From positions 25,327 through 89,326 of the forward strand of contig JAIEQG010000045.1 in NCBI GenBank assembly GCA_019747905.1: a DNA stretch of 64,000 nt, in the 5' to 3' direction. Origin of the DNA: Burkholderiales bacterium (GTDB taxonomy: Bacteria; Pseudomonadota; Gammaproteobacteria; Burkholderiales; Ga0077523). The translations under genes and the position numbers were made by a program. The notes beneath the pieces were generated by a model. That model made no database searches. It saw nothing but the letters and a program-made list of their open reading frames with translations, and was not told the origin of the DNA. Of the stretch, positions 1 to 8,038 are shown piece after piece (position 1 is the stretch's first letter; every line of letters begins with the position of its first letter).

Positions 1-1
1 G

Positions 2-1267
2 ACCCAGCACATCACCGACGCCGGGTTCTGGCAGCGCATCGACGAAATTCCCCAGCACCTGTTCTGGAGCGTTCGGCAGTCGCTCAAGGCGCAGATGCTC
101 TACCTGGTACGCCATCGCATCTCGCGCCAGCACTTCCGCAACAACGGCTCGGAAGCGCACCTCGACCGCCTGCTCAAGTTCACCGACCCGGCGAATCCGA
201 ACGTGCTGACGATCGGTTTCGCACGCCGGTTCGCCACCTACAAGCGCGCGGCACTGCTGTTCGAGAACCTCGACCTGCTGCGCCAGATCGTCTGCAACGA
301 CGAGCGCCCGGTGCTGTTCATCTTCGCCGGCAAGGCCCACCCGGCGGACGTGCCCGGCCAGGACCTGATCCGTCGCATCAACCAGATCTCGCGCATGCAG
401 GAGTTCGAAGGGCGTGTTCTGCTGGTGGAGAACTACGACCTGCGCCTCGCGCGCCGACTCGTCTCCGGCGTCGACGTGTGGCTCAACAACCCGGTCTTTC
501 CGCTCGAAGCGAGCGGCACCTCCGGCATGAAGGCCGGCATCAACGGCGTGCTGAACCTTTCGGTGAGCGACGGCTGGTGGGACGAGGGCTACGACGGCAA
601 GAACGGCTGGGCCATCAAGCCGGTTTCCGAATCCCTCGACGAGCACCGGCGCAACTTCGAGGAATCGAAGACGCTCTACGAACTGCTGCAGGACCACGTC
701 ATTCCCAGCTACTACTCGCGCAACGAGATGGGCTTCTCACCCGAGTGGGTGAAGATGGCGAAGCATTCGATCGCGACCCTGCTGCCGCGTTTCAACTCCA
801 CCCGCATGGTGAACGAGTACGTCGCCAAGTTCTACCTGCCGGCGACGCGCCAGTGGCGCCGGCACAGCGAGAGCGACTACGCCAATGCGCGCCGGCTGGC
901 CGAATGGAAAACCCACATCCGCCAGTGCTGGGGCAACCTGCGTCTACGGCGGCTGGACGCCGCACCGCGCCGCATCGCCTTCGGCGAAGGCATCCGCCTC
1001 GAAGTGGCCGTGTTCCTGGACGGGATGAAACCCGAGGACGTGGTGGTCGAACTGGAACTGGCGCGGCGTACCCATCTCGATTCGCAGAAGCGCGTGAGCC
1101 ACTTCCGGTTCGAACCGGACGGCACGGTCACCGACGAGAAGGAACACCGGTTCGCGCTCGCGCTCACCCCCGAGATGTGCGGGCGGCTCGAGTATCGGAT
1201 CCGCGTCTACCCGCACCACGAACTGCTGACCCATCGCCTCGAGCTGGGGATGATGCAGTACCTGTAG
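2..1267 (+). CDS. glgP: Alpha-glucan (glycogen) phosphorylase, C-terminal part
   Basis: This is the C-terminal part of an alpha-glucan phosphorylase, which releases glucose-1-phosphate from glycogen or maltodextrin using pyridoxal phosphate. The reading frame is already open at base 2, so the listed ORF start at 95 is only an internal Met and the gene begins before the window. The PLP-site signature EASGTSGMKAGINGVLNLS is clear, followed by SVSDGWWDEGYDGKNGWAI, as in the compact GlgP family rather than the E. coli MalP type. The last 100 or so residues look like a beta-sandwich tail. It lies 18 kb from the glg genes in this window. Family assignment is firm; exact substrate chain length is not visible. 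Confidence 0.9.
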   Translation, partial: TQHITDAGFWQRIDEIPQHLFWSVRQSLKAQMLYLVRHRISRQHFRNNGSEAHLDRLLKFTDPANPNVLTIGFARRFATYKRAALLFENLDLLRQIVCNDERPVLFIFAGKAHPADVPGQDLIRRINQISRMQEFEGRVLLVENYDLRLARRLVSGVDVWLNNPVFPLEASGTSGMKAGINGVLNLSVSDGWWDEGYDGKNGWAIKPVSESLDEHRRNFEESKTLYELLQDHVIPSYYSRNEMGFSPEWVKMAKHSIATLLPRFNSTRMVNEYVAKFYLPATRQWRRHSESDYANARRLAEWKTHIRQCWGNLRLRRLDAAPRRIAFGEGIRLEVAVFLDGMKPEDVVVELELARRTHLDSQKRVSHFRFEPDGTVTDEKEHRFALALTPEMCGRLEYRIRVYPHHELLTHRLELGMMQYL

Positions 1268-1330
1268 CGCCTGCGGACGCGCATCGGCATCCGCCACGAC
1301 GGCGGACGTGCCCTCCGAGATCGCGAGCAT

Positions 1331-2257
1331 TCAGTATCCGGCAGCGCGGTCGACGGCGCCGAGCGGCGGTTCACCGCGTTCGAGGCGCCGCAGATTCGCG
1401 ATCACCTGGGCAGCGGCTTCCGAGGCGAGAGTCACGGCAGCGACGTGGGGTGTGACGATCACCCGCGGGTGCCGCCAGTACGGATGATCCCCGGACAGGG
1501 GTTCGTCGTGGAACACGTCCAGCAGCGCTCCGCCGATCTGTCCGCTGTCGAGTGCGGCGACGAGGTCGGCATCGACCACGTGGGCGCCGCGCGCGAGGTT
1601 CACGAGGCAGGCGCCCTTCGGCAGTTTCGCGAACAGGCGCGCATCGAGCATTCCCGTGGTGGCCCGCGTGAGCGGCAGAAAGTTCACCAGCACCGCCGTA
1701 TGCGCAAGGAAACGGTCCAGTTCTTCGGCGTCGTAGCATTTCACGCCGGGAATGCGCTTCGGCGTGCGACTCCAGCCGAGCACCGGATAGCCCAACGCGG
1801 CGATGTGCCGTGCGGCCTCGCTGCCCAGGACGCCGAGCCCCATGACGCCGACGGCGAAATCCTCGGTCGCCGTGGGCGCCAGGGGTTCCCATCGGCGGTC
1901 GCGCTGCAGCAGCGCGTACTCGTGCATGCGGCGATGAAAATGCAACACGCCGTAGGCGGCGTACTCGGCCATCTGCCGGCTCAGCCCGGCATCGAGCAGT
2001 CGCAGCACCGGCACGTCGGGTGGCAGCTGCGGATCGGCCAGGATCGCGTCGACGCCGGCACCGAGCGACAGGATCGCCCGCAAATGGGGAAACCGGGCAT
2101 GCCAACCGGCCGGCGGTTTCCATACAAGCGTGTAGCGGACTGCCGCCGGATCACCGGTCTGTGGCCATACATGGAACGGCAGCGACGGCAGTGCGGCGCG
2201 AATGGCTTCGCGCCAGGGTTCCGGGGCATCGGTGTTGCTGTAGAAGACGAGGCTCAT
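1331..2257 (-). CDS. ghrA: Glyoxylate/hydroxypyruvate reductase A-type 2-hydroxyacid dehydrogenase
   Basis: A 308-residue NAD(P)H-dependent D-isomer-specific 2-hydroxyacid dehydrogenase, most like GhrA, which reduces glyoxylate and hydroxypyruvate. The Rossmann motif GVMGLGVLGSEAA lies near the middle, followed by the family signatures LPKGACLVNLARGAHV and HPRVIVTPHVAA, which carry the catalytic Arg/Glu/His region. I chose the ATG at 2257 (MSLVFYSNTD) instead of the ORF-track start, because the upstream 94 codons have no family similarity and overlap the divergent tusA-like gene. The length matches GhrA (about 312 residues). The gene converges on glgP with a 63-base gap. Confidence 0.85.
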   Translation of the reverse strand: MSLVFYSNTDAPEPWREAIRAALPSLPFHVWPQTGDPAAVRYTLVWKPPAGWHARFPHLRAILSLGAGVDAILADPQLPPDVPVLRLLDAGLSRQMAEYAAYGVLHFHRRMHEYALLQRDRRWEPLAPTATEDFAVGVMGLGVLGSEAARHIAALGYPVLGWSRTPKRIPGVKCYDAEELDRFLAHTAVLVNFLPLTRATTGMLDARLFAKLPKGACLVNLARGAHVVDADLVAALDSGQIGGALLDVFHDEPLSGDHPYWRHPRVIVTPHVAAVTLASEAAAQVIANLRRLERGEPPLGAVDRAAGY

Positions 2258-2347
2258 GCGTGCCGGCAGGGCGTAGGTCGACGCGCGATCATAGGCGAGC
2301 CGCACCGATTGCGGATCGCGCTGGGCACAGCTACCCTCGCGGACTCG

Positions 2348-2596
2348 ATGCGCGAACCCGACCATCACCGCGAGTGGGACGCCGGCGACCTCGGTTGCGG
2401 CGATCTCGTCATCCGGCTGCGTTTCCTGCTGAAGGAGATGCAACCGGGCGAGGTGATCCGGGTGCATGCAACCGATACCGGCGCCCCGCTGGATCTGCCG
2501 GCCTGGTGCCGCATGACGGGTGAGCGGCTGATCGAGCACGACTCGCTGCGCTGCCTGTACTGGATCGAGCGGGCATCCCCGACCACCACTCGCTGA
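2348..2596 (+). CDS. TusA-like sulfur-carrier protein
   Basis: A small protein of 82 residues resembling the TusA/SirA fold, whose members carry sulfur as a persulfide on a conserved Cys. The signature region reads GDLGCGDLVIRLRFLLKEM: Cys17 sits where TusA has its CPxP cysteine, but the motif is CGDL. A second Cys54 lies in LPAWCRMTG, the equivalent of the conserved strand/helix in TusA. The same two signatures recur in the N-terminal domain of the TusA::MetE fusion 500 bases downstream, so the two are probably paralogues. The ATG at 2348 is the first sensible start. The dsrE-like gene follows after 25 bases. The sulfur-carrier role is inferred from family and neighbours. Confidence 0.7.
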   Translation: MREPDHHREWDAGDLGCGDLVIRLRFLLKEMQPGEVIRVHATDTGAPLDLPAWCRMTGERLIEHDSLRCLYWIERASPTTTR

Positions 2597-2621
2597 CCAT
2601 CAAACAAGAGGAGACTCCACC

Positions 2622-2990
2622 ATGCCGGGTACCGGAAAATTCTGTGTAGCGCTCGCCTGCTCCACCGACAACACCGACAAGGCCACGGTCGCGTTCGTCG
2701 TGGCCAACGCCGCTGTCGCCTCGGCCCAGGACACGCTCGTGTTCCTTTCGATCGAAGGCGTGCGCCTGTCGCAGAAGGGTGTAGCCGATGCGATTCACGA
2801 AGAGGGCTTCGCGCCGCTCAAGGAACTCATCGAGAATTTCGTGAAGGCGGGCGGCAAGATCTGGGTCTGCTCGCCGTGCTTCAAGAAACGCAAGCTGGAC
2901 GAGGGCGGTCTGATCGCGGGTGCGACGATCGTTGGCGGAGCCAAGCTCGTGGAGTTCCTGTCCGACGGGACTCCGTGCCTGTCGTATTGA
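2622..2990 (+). CDS. DsrE-family sulfurtransferase-like protein
   Basis: A 122-residue soluble protein of the DsrE/DsrF/YchN fold, a family that accepts or relays sulfur together with TusA. The segment GGKIWVCSPCFKKR places Cys83 and Cys86 where DsrE-type proteins carry their active cysteine; further cysteines are at 8, 13 and 119. A strong ribosome-binding site (AGAGGAG) sits 8-10 bases before the ATG. It lies between a TusA-like gene and a TusA::MetE fusion, which supports a sulfur-relay role, since DsrE and TusA are known partners in dissimilatory sulfur and tRNA thiolation systems. The acceptor is unknown. The closest family alternative is a general DsrE/F-like oxidoreductase of unknown function. 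Confidence 0.75.
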   Translation: MPGTGKFCVALACSTDNTDKATVAFVVANAAVASAQDTLVFLSIEGVRLSQKGVADAIHEEGFAPLKELIENFVKAGGKIWVCSPCFKKRKLDEGGLIAGATIVGGAKLVEFLSDGTPCLSY

Positions 2991-3000
2991 GCAGCGGAAG

Positions 3001-3096
3001 AACCTCTTTCAACACGAAGGACGCGAAGGACACGAAGGAACTCGAACGAAAGTCTCCTGGGTTTCCTTCGTGCACTTCGTGTCCTTCGTGTTTCAG
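3001..3096. repeat. Dispersed hairpin repeat, family A, copy 1
   Basis: A long imperfect inverted repeat fills the gap between the dsrE-like gene and the TusA::MetE gene. The left arm is built of 9-base units of the type CACGAAGGA (AACACGAAGGACGCGAAGG), and the right arm is its complement (TTCGTGTCCTTCGTGTTT). A second copy lies at 14993-15098, with the same outer ends (AACCTCTTTCAACACGAAGG and TTCGTGTTTCAGG). It could be a REP-like element or act as an mRNA stem-loop. It contains no gene. Confidence 0.75.
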
Positions 3097-3110
3097 GCTT
3101 TGGCCTTTCC

Positions 3111-4643
3111 TTGACTACCTCTTCACTCACGCCGGATGCGAGTTTCGACGGCGGCGATCTCGATTGCGGCAACGGCTTGCTGCTCCTGATCCGCCGCCAC
3201 ATCGACCCGCTGCCGCGCGGGGCGCTGCTGGAAATCCTTTCCACCGAGACTTCGGTGCAGGAGGATCTGCCCGCATGGTGCCGGCTCACGGGCAACGAGT
3301 TCGTGTCGATGGCGCAACGCGAGGGTCGCGAACGGGCCTACCTCGTCTGCAAAGGTGCGTTGGCAGAGCGCGCTCCGACGACGGTGCGGGCACCTCGGGT
3401 TGCGCCGGTTGCACGGCAACCGATACCCGTGAGCAAACCCGATCGCCTGCCGGTGCCGGCCCCCGCACCGGCGATCGCCCCCCTGTCGGTCATGGGCATC
3501 GGCAGTTGGCCGCGGCCGCGCTGGTTGATCCGGGCCCTGCACGAGCGGCTCGAAGGCCGGCTGCCGGAAGCGGAGTTCGAATCGACTGCGGACGATGCCG
3601 TGCGCCTTGCCGTGGACGCCCAGATCCGCGCAGGCGTCGACGTCGTCACGGATGGCGAACAGCGCCGCGACAGCTACGCGAGCTTCGTCGGCGCGCGCCT
3701 GGACAACTGCCAACTCATTCCGCTCACGGACCTGCTGCCGTTGGTGGACGACCCCGAGGAGTTCGCCGAGGAGCTGCGTGCGCTCGACGTCCCGGCAGGG
3801 GAGGTTCGTCATCCCGCCGTGTTCGGGCCGCTCGGGCGCAGTCGTCCGATCGCCTTGCACGAAGCTCGATTCCTCATGACGCTGAGCGACCGCCCGGCGA
3901 AAGTGGCGCTGCCCGGCCCCTACCTCCTCGCGCGCACGCTGTGGCTCGAATGTCTCACCGAGAATGCCTACGCTTCGCGCGATGACATCGCCCGTGACAT
4001 CGTGCGCGTGCTGCGCGAGGAACTCGCCGATCTGCTGGGAGCGGGCGTGGCGTTGGTACAGTTCGATGAACCGGTCCTGTCCGAGGTGGTATTCACCGGG
4101 CCCAAGCAGCGCCGCAGCTTCATGTGCGGAGCGCTATCCGAGAGGGGCGACGCATCCACGGAACTCGCTTTCGCACGCGATCTGGTGAATGCCGTGACGG
4201 CCGGCTTTCCGCGCGAGAGGATCGCTCTGCACATGTGCCGCGGCAACTGGACTCCGGACGAGAGCACCTGTCTCGCCGGAGACTACGCACCGCTGGTACC
4301 GACCTTCGCCGCGATGAACGTCGGGACCTTCTCGCTCGAGCTGTGCACGCCACGCGCCGGCGAGATCGACGTCCTGCGGTCGCTGCCGGACGACCGCCGC
4401 GTGGGCGTCGGCGTGGTGAACCAGAAACACGCGCGCATCGAATCAGTGGACGAGATCGTCGCGAGAGCCGAGACGGCGATCCGGATCTTCGGCCTGGAGC
4501 GCGTGCTGCTGCATCCGGATTGCGGGTTCGCGACATTCGCCGACAATCCCGTGGCGTCCGCGGTCATTGCGGAACAGAAGCTTGCTGCGATCGCGGCGGC
4601 GACGCGCGCGTTGCGCGACAAGTACCGTTTGCCCCCACCCTGA
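3111..4643 (+). CDS. TusA domain fused to MetE-type (cobalamin-independent) methionine synthase core
   Basis: A 510-residue fusion. Residues about 10-85 form a TusA-like domain (Cys19 in GGDLDCGNGL, Cys57 in LPAWCRLTG). Residues 86-125 are a Pro/Ala-rich linker, and 126-510 match the C-terminal catalytic half of MetE (COG0620). The MetE zinc set is complete: H374 and C376 (LHMCRGNW), E410 (FSLELCTP) and C471 (LLHPDCGF); the E-to-C spacing of 61 equals that of E. coli MetE. The N-terminal MetE half that binds folylpolyglutamate is absent, so this is a core-MetE enzyme. The family moves methyl or alkyl groups onto thiols; what this member does, and whether the TusA Cys is its thiol, is not known. 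The start is a TTG at 3111 with no clear ribosome-binding site; no ATG precedes the TusA domain in frame. Confidence 0.8.
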   Translation: MTTSSLTPDASFDGGDLDCGNGLLLLIRRHIDPLPRGALLEILSTETSVQEDLPAWCRLTGNEFVSMAQREGRERAYLVCKGALAERAPTTVRAPRVAPVARQPIPVSKPDRLPVPAPAPAIAPLSVMGIGSWPRPRWLIRALHERLEGRLPEAEFESTADDAVRLAVDAQIRAGVDVVTDGEQRRDSYASFVGARLDNCQLIPLTDLLPLVDDPEEFAEELRALDVPAGEVRHPAVFGPLGRSRPIALHEARFLMTLSDRPAKVALPGPYLLARTLWLECLTENAYASRDDIARDIVRVLREELADLLGAGVALVQFDEPVLSEVVFTGPKQRRSFMCGALSERGDASTELAFARDLVNAVTAGFPRERIALHMCRGNWTPDESTCLAGDYAPLVPTFAAMNVGTFSLELCTPRAGEIDVLRSLPDDRRVGVGVVNQKHARIESVDEIVARAETAIRIFGLERVLLHPDCGFATFADNPVASAVIAEQKLAAIAAATRALRDKYRLPPP

Positions 4644-4646
4644 CCT

Positions 4647-4711
4647 TCCCCCGGCAGAGCCGGGGGCGGGGAATGTACTACTCTCCTTCCCCCAGCTTCG
4701 CCGGGGGAAGG
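4647..4711. terminator. Two GC-rich hairpins between convergent genes
   Basis: Two stem-loops lie between the 3' ends of the TusA::MetE gene (plus) and the DUF481 gene (minus). The first has arms CCCCCGGC/GCCGGGGG around AGA. The second has arms CCTTCCCCC/GGGGGAAGG at 4685-4711. Neither has a convincing T-run, but position and stability fit a bidirectional terminator. The second hairpin reuses the arms found at 52147-52177. Confidence 0.5.
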
Positions 4712-4744
4712 TCGGGATGGAGGCAAATGCGCGCAGATACCGCG

Positions 4745-5752
4745 CTACCACCGGTACCCGAGGCTGAAGATCAGCTGCCGATCGACGCTCTTGCGCTCGG
4801 GCGCCGGATTGCCATCCCAGTCCAGATTGAACAGCAAGGAGGCGAGGATGCCGCTGCGCAGCGGAAACCGCAGACCTGACTGGGTGCGCAGGAAGCTGGT
4901 GCGGATGTCTTCCAGGCTCGCGTAGAGCTGGTTGTTGTTGAACACCTGGATCGCGTCGTCCCACAACCAGCGATCGAAACGCGACCCCAGCCGCAGCGCG
5001 AAGAATCGCTCGTCCGGCGCATCGAAGAAGAGGGCGTTCACGCGGTCCACACCCGCTTCGAGCGCCAGGTTGGTGGGCCGGCCCTCGAAGACCTGGAAGC
5101 CCATCCCGGCGCCGTAGGTGGACCGCAGGCGCAGGTCCTTGAAGCGATCGTGCTCGAACGTCGTGGCACCGTAGCCGTACAGCCGCTCGTCGACGAACCG
5201 GTCGTACTTGAGGCCGACGATGGCGTTCATCTCGGTCTCGACCTTGCTGTCGGTCGCTTCGTTCGCACGTGCCGTGGCGGTCCAACGATTGCGATCGCGC
5301 CGCGCGATCGCTTCGCTGTCGAAGTTGTAGCGGCGCAGGTCGGTATTGCCGTCGGTGTTGGAGATGCCGAGATTGATGCGGCCGGTGAACTGCCAGTCCT
5401 TGTCGCCGAGGCGCCCGGGCTCGAGCGAGGCGACGCGCTTTGCGTCCACCGGGATGGGTGCCGCATCCGGCGCGGTGATCACGCTCGCGCGGCCGGCACT
5501 CACCGCGAGCCGGCCGATGAGCCGCGTGTAGTCCTTCATGAGCACCGTCACGTCACCGTCGGTGACGAGCGACTCCACCTCGTCGGTGTCGATGGTCACG
5601 GTCCCGGCGTAGCTCGTGTCGAGATCCAGCTTGCCGGCGCGAAAACGGCTCACGGTTCCGGTGAGGCGGTCGCCATTCTTCATCACGACGACGTCGGCGA
5701 GGGCGTACGGCACAAGCATCGCACCGACCAACGCCACGCAAAGCCCCGCCAT
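4745..5752 (-). CDS. DUF481 family outer-membrane beta-barrel protein (YdiY-like)
   Basis: A 335-residue protein with an N-terminal signal peptide (MAGLCVALVGAMLVPYALA) and a mature start DVVVMKNGDRLTGTVSRF. That motif, followed by a region repeatedly worded around dictating 'YAGTVTIDTDEVESL', is typical of DUF481 proteins. The rest alternates short amphipathic strands and ends in the aromatic signature LIFSLGYRW, as expected for an outer-membrane barrel. Function in the family is unknown. The ORF track extends it 164 codons upstream through phoD; I use the ATG at 5752 because it gives the signal peptide and starts 35 bases after the phosphatase gene ends. Confidence 0.8.
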   Translation of the reverse strand: MAGLCVALVGAMLVPYALADVVVMKNGDRLTGTVSRFRAGKLDLDTSYAGTVTIDTDEVESLVTDGDVTVLMKDYTRLIGRLAVSAGRASVITAPDAAPIPVDAKRVASLEPGRLGDKDWQFTGRINLGISNTDGNTDLRRYNFDSEAIARRDRNRWTATARANEATDSKVETEMNAIVGLKYDRFVDERLYGYGATTFEHDRFKDLRLRSTYGAGMGFQVFEGRPTNLALEAGVDRVNALFFDAPDERFFALRLGSRFDRWLWDDAIQVFNNNQLYASLEDIRTSFLRTQSGLRFPLRSGILASLLFNLDWDGNPAPERKSVDRQLIFSLGYRW

Positions 5753-5787
5753 CCCTCGCCGCAACGCTGCTGACAATCCGACGCCTT

Positions 5788-7134
5788 CTAGCGCAACTCG
5801 GCGGCGCCGACTGCCCGGCTCCACAACAGGATACCGTCGCCGTCGTATGCCTCGAACGTCAGTGTACGGTTGCCCTTCGGACCCGCGAGCCGGACCATGC
5901 CGAAACTGCGCTGGGTAACGAGGGTGTCGGGCACGAGGTCGGGATTGCTGCGCTCCAGCCCGTCGGGATTCGCGAAGGCGCCGGCGGTGAGCGGCGACGA
6001 AGTGAACTCGTAGAGCGGGTAGGTACCCTCGCGCGGCAGGCGCAGCAGCTCCGAGAAGTGCCGGTCGCCGGACAGGAAGACGACTCCGGAGATGCGTTGT
6101 TCGCGCAGCCAGTCGCGCAACTTCTGCTGCTCGTCGGGGTAGTTCTGCCAGGTTTCGAATCGGCTGACCCGATTCCAGAACTGCGTGCCCATCGCGACCA
6201 CCTTGAAGGTCGCGTTGGAAGACAGCAGCGCCTGCTTCAGCCACTCGAGCTGCTGCGGGCCGAGCAGCGCTTTGTCCGGTACGTTGGGATAGCGGTTCGG
6301 GTAGCGGTACCAGCGATCGTCGAGCAGGAACAGATCGGCATCGGCCACGCGCACCTGCGTGAACACGCCTGGGACACCCGGCAAGCCGTGGGTCGGATTG
6401 GGCCAGTAGCGTTTGAAGGTGTCGAGCGCTGCACCCTTCAGGACGAACGAGGCATCACCATCGTTGGGGCCGTAGTCGTGGTCGTCCCAGATGGCGAGAT
6501 GCGACGTAGCGCGCCACAGGCGATGCAGTTCCGGCAGCTCGCGATAGGCGCGGTACCGGTCGTTCATCGCTTCGGCGGAGGTCCACTCCGGCTCGCGGAA
6601 ATACACGTTGTCGCCGAGCCACAGCATGACGTCGGGGGCTTGCGCGGCGATCGCGTCGAAGATGCCGTAGCCGCCGCCATAGGGCGTGCCTGGCCGGTCG
6701 AAACGGCCGTCGTTGAGGTACGCGCACGAGCCGACGGCGATGCTCACGGCCGGTGGATCGGTGCGCCACTCCCACAGTGCCTGGGTGCGAAAGGTGCCGA
6801 CGTCGCCCGTGGGCTGGCCGTCGGCCAGCAGCCGGTAGCGATAGCGCGTGCCCGGTTCGAGCCCGGCCAGGCGCAACACCACCGCGAAATCGCGGTCGCG
6901 CGAAGCTTCGGTGTCGATACTGTGCACGGCGGCATTGCCGTCGAGCACCGAGAACTCGACACCGATCCGGCCCGGTCCGCGCTTCTGGGCCCAGAGCGTG
7001 AAGCTGGACTGGTCCGCGAAACCGTGCATCACGGAAAGTTGCTCCGCTGCCGACGGGACGGGCAAGGCGAGCAGTGCCAGTACCAGCATCGGCACCACGC
7101 GGCGGCCCACGGCGACGATCAATCTAGCCGGCAT
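5788..7134 (-). CDS. PhoD-like alkaline phosphatase/phosphodiesterase, exported
   Basis: A 448-residue exported metallophosphatase of the PhoD family, which hydrolyses phosphomonoesters or diesters with an Fe/Ca-type centre. A hydrophobic signal region VVPMLVLALLALPVPSAAEQ comes first, then a fibronectin-like N-terminal domain (residues about 30-140). The catalytic domain has metal-ligand motifs AVGSCAY, LWLGDNVYFRE, AIWDDHDYGPNDGD, LLDDRWYRY and LSGDRHFSEL. The ATG at 7134 overlaps the end of the upstream lipoprotein gene by 11 bases, which suggests one operon (methyltransferase, lipoprotein, phosphatase, DUF481). Pho-type control is plausible, but I see no clear Pho box. Confidence 0.87.
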   Translation of the reverse strand: MPARLIVAVGRRVVPMLVLALLALPVPSAAEQLSVMHGFADQSSFTLWAQKRGPGRIGVEFSVLDGNAAVHSIDTEASRDRDFAVVLRLAGLEPGTRYRYRLLADGQPTGDVGTFRTQALWEWRTDPPAVSIAVGSCAYLNDGRFDRPGTPYGGGYGIFDAIAAQAPDVMLWLGDNVYFREPEWTSAEAMNDRYRAYRELPELHRLWRATSHLAIWDDHDYGPNDGDASFVLKGAALDTFKRYWPNPTHGLPGVPGVFTQVRVADADLFLLDDRWYRYPNRYPNVPDKALLGPQQLEWLKQALLSSNATFKVVAMGTQFWNRVSRFETWQNYPDEQQKLRDWLREQRISGVVFLSGDRHFSELLRLPREGTYPLYEFTSSPLTAGAFANPDGLERSNPDLVPDTLVTQRSFGMVRLAGPKGNRTLTFEAYDGDGILLWSRAVGAAELR

Positions 7135-7999
7135 CCGCGACCGTGCGGCCCGAGGGACAGACGAGCGCGTCCAGGTCGGCGGCGAGCGCGGCCGCTCGGG
7201 CACGCACGCGCTTGCTTTGAGCTTCGTCCATCGCATTGGCGACCCCGACCAGAAGGTCGATCGTCAGGTTGCGATTCGCCTCCACCTGCTCGAGCAGTCC
7301 CGGGGTCCAGTACCGGTCGGGCTCTGCCAGCAGGGACCGCAGCTGCGCCACGCGCTGCGTATCCCTGCTGCGATACTGCAGCGTCCGGACGAGTTCGGAC
7401 TGCCAGCGCGTGCGACTCGCCAGGGTATCCGGGCCGGTCATCCGCAGCTCGCGGCTCCAGGCCTCCACCAGCGGGCGCTGACGCTTGCCGAGCGGGCCGA
7501 TCCACCACTCGATACGCGCTTGCAGGCGCTTCGCGCGCTCGGCCCGGACCGTCGGCTCGGGCACGTCGATCCATCGGTCCCGGTACTTCCGGTTGCCCTT
7601 GTCGAAGCTGCGCTGCAACTCGGCCAGCTGGGCCTCGCTCAAGGAGTGGCTGATCGCCTCCAGGCGCGGCGCAGCGTGGTCCCCCATCACTCGCGCGAAC
7701 TGCTGAAGGTCGGCGAAGCGCATGGCGATACGCTCAGCATTCACGCCGGGCTGGAACTCCTCGCCCACCTCGCGCAGCCATGCCGCATAGCCGGCCAGCT
7801 GGGTGCTGCAGTGCCACTGCTTGAAGTCCACGAGTTGCTGGCCGAGCAGGCGGCTTTGCTGGCGGTCGAGCGACACATAGCTCTCCGCGTACCATACCCC
7901 CATGCGTTCGGCCTGGCCGTAGCTCAACCGGATCGTGCTGCACCCCGCACACAGCAGCGCGATGCCGATCAGTGGAACGAGGATGTGCAAGCGGCGCAT
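7124..7999 (-). CDS. DUF6279 family lipoprotein
   Basis: A 291-residue predicted lipoprotein. The N-terminus MRRLHILVPLIGIALLCAGC is a classic type II signal with lipobox LCAGC, so Cys20 should be lipidated. The body is almost entirely helical and rich in Arg, Glu and Leu, with no transmembrane segments, matching DUF6279, a family of unknown function in Beta- and Gammaproteobacteria. The 3' end overlaps the phosphatase start, and 39 bases separate it from the methyltransferase gene upstream. Confidence 0.78.
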   Translation of the reverse strand: MRRLHILVPLIGIALLCAGCSTIRLSYGQAERMGVWYAESYVSLDRQQSRLLGQQLVDFKQWHCSTQLAGYAAWLREVGEEFQPGVNAERIAMRFADLQQFARVMGDHAAPRLEAISHSLSEAQLAELQRSFDKGNRKYRDRWIDVPEPTVRAERAKRLQARIEWWIGPLGKRQRPLVEAWSRELRMTGPDTLASRTRWQSELVRTLQYRSRDTQRVAQLRSLLAEPDRYWTPGLLEQVEANRNLTIDLLVGVANAMDEAQSKRVRARAAALAADLDALVCPSGRTVADAG

Positions 8000-8038
8000 G
8001 GAACCAGTCCGACCCGTGCTGTTCCGTCCAGGTTCCCG

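Noticed and set aside
2990-3110. Possible CRISPR-like short repeats (CACGAAGGA units)
   Set aside because: Units are 9 bases, contiguous and arranged as an inverted repeat without spacers; no cas genes.
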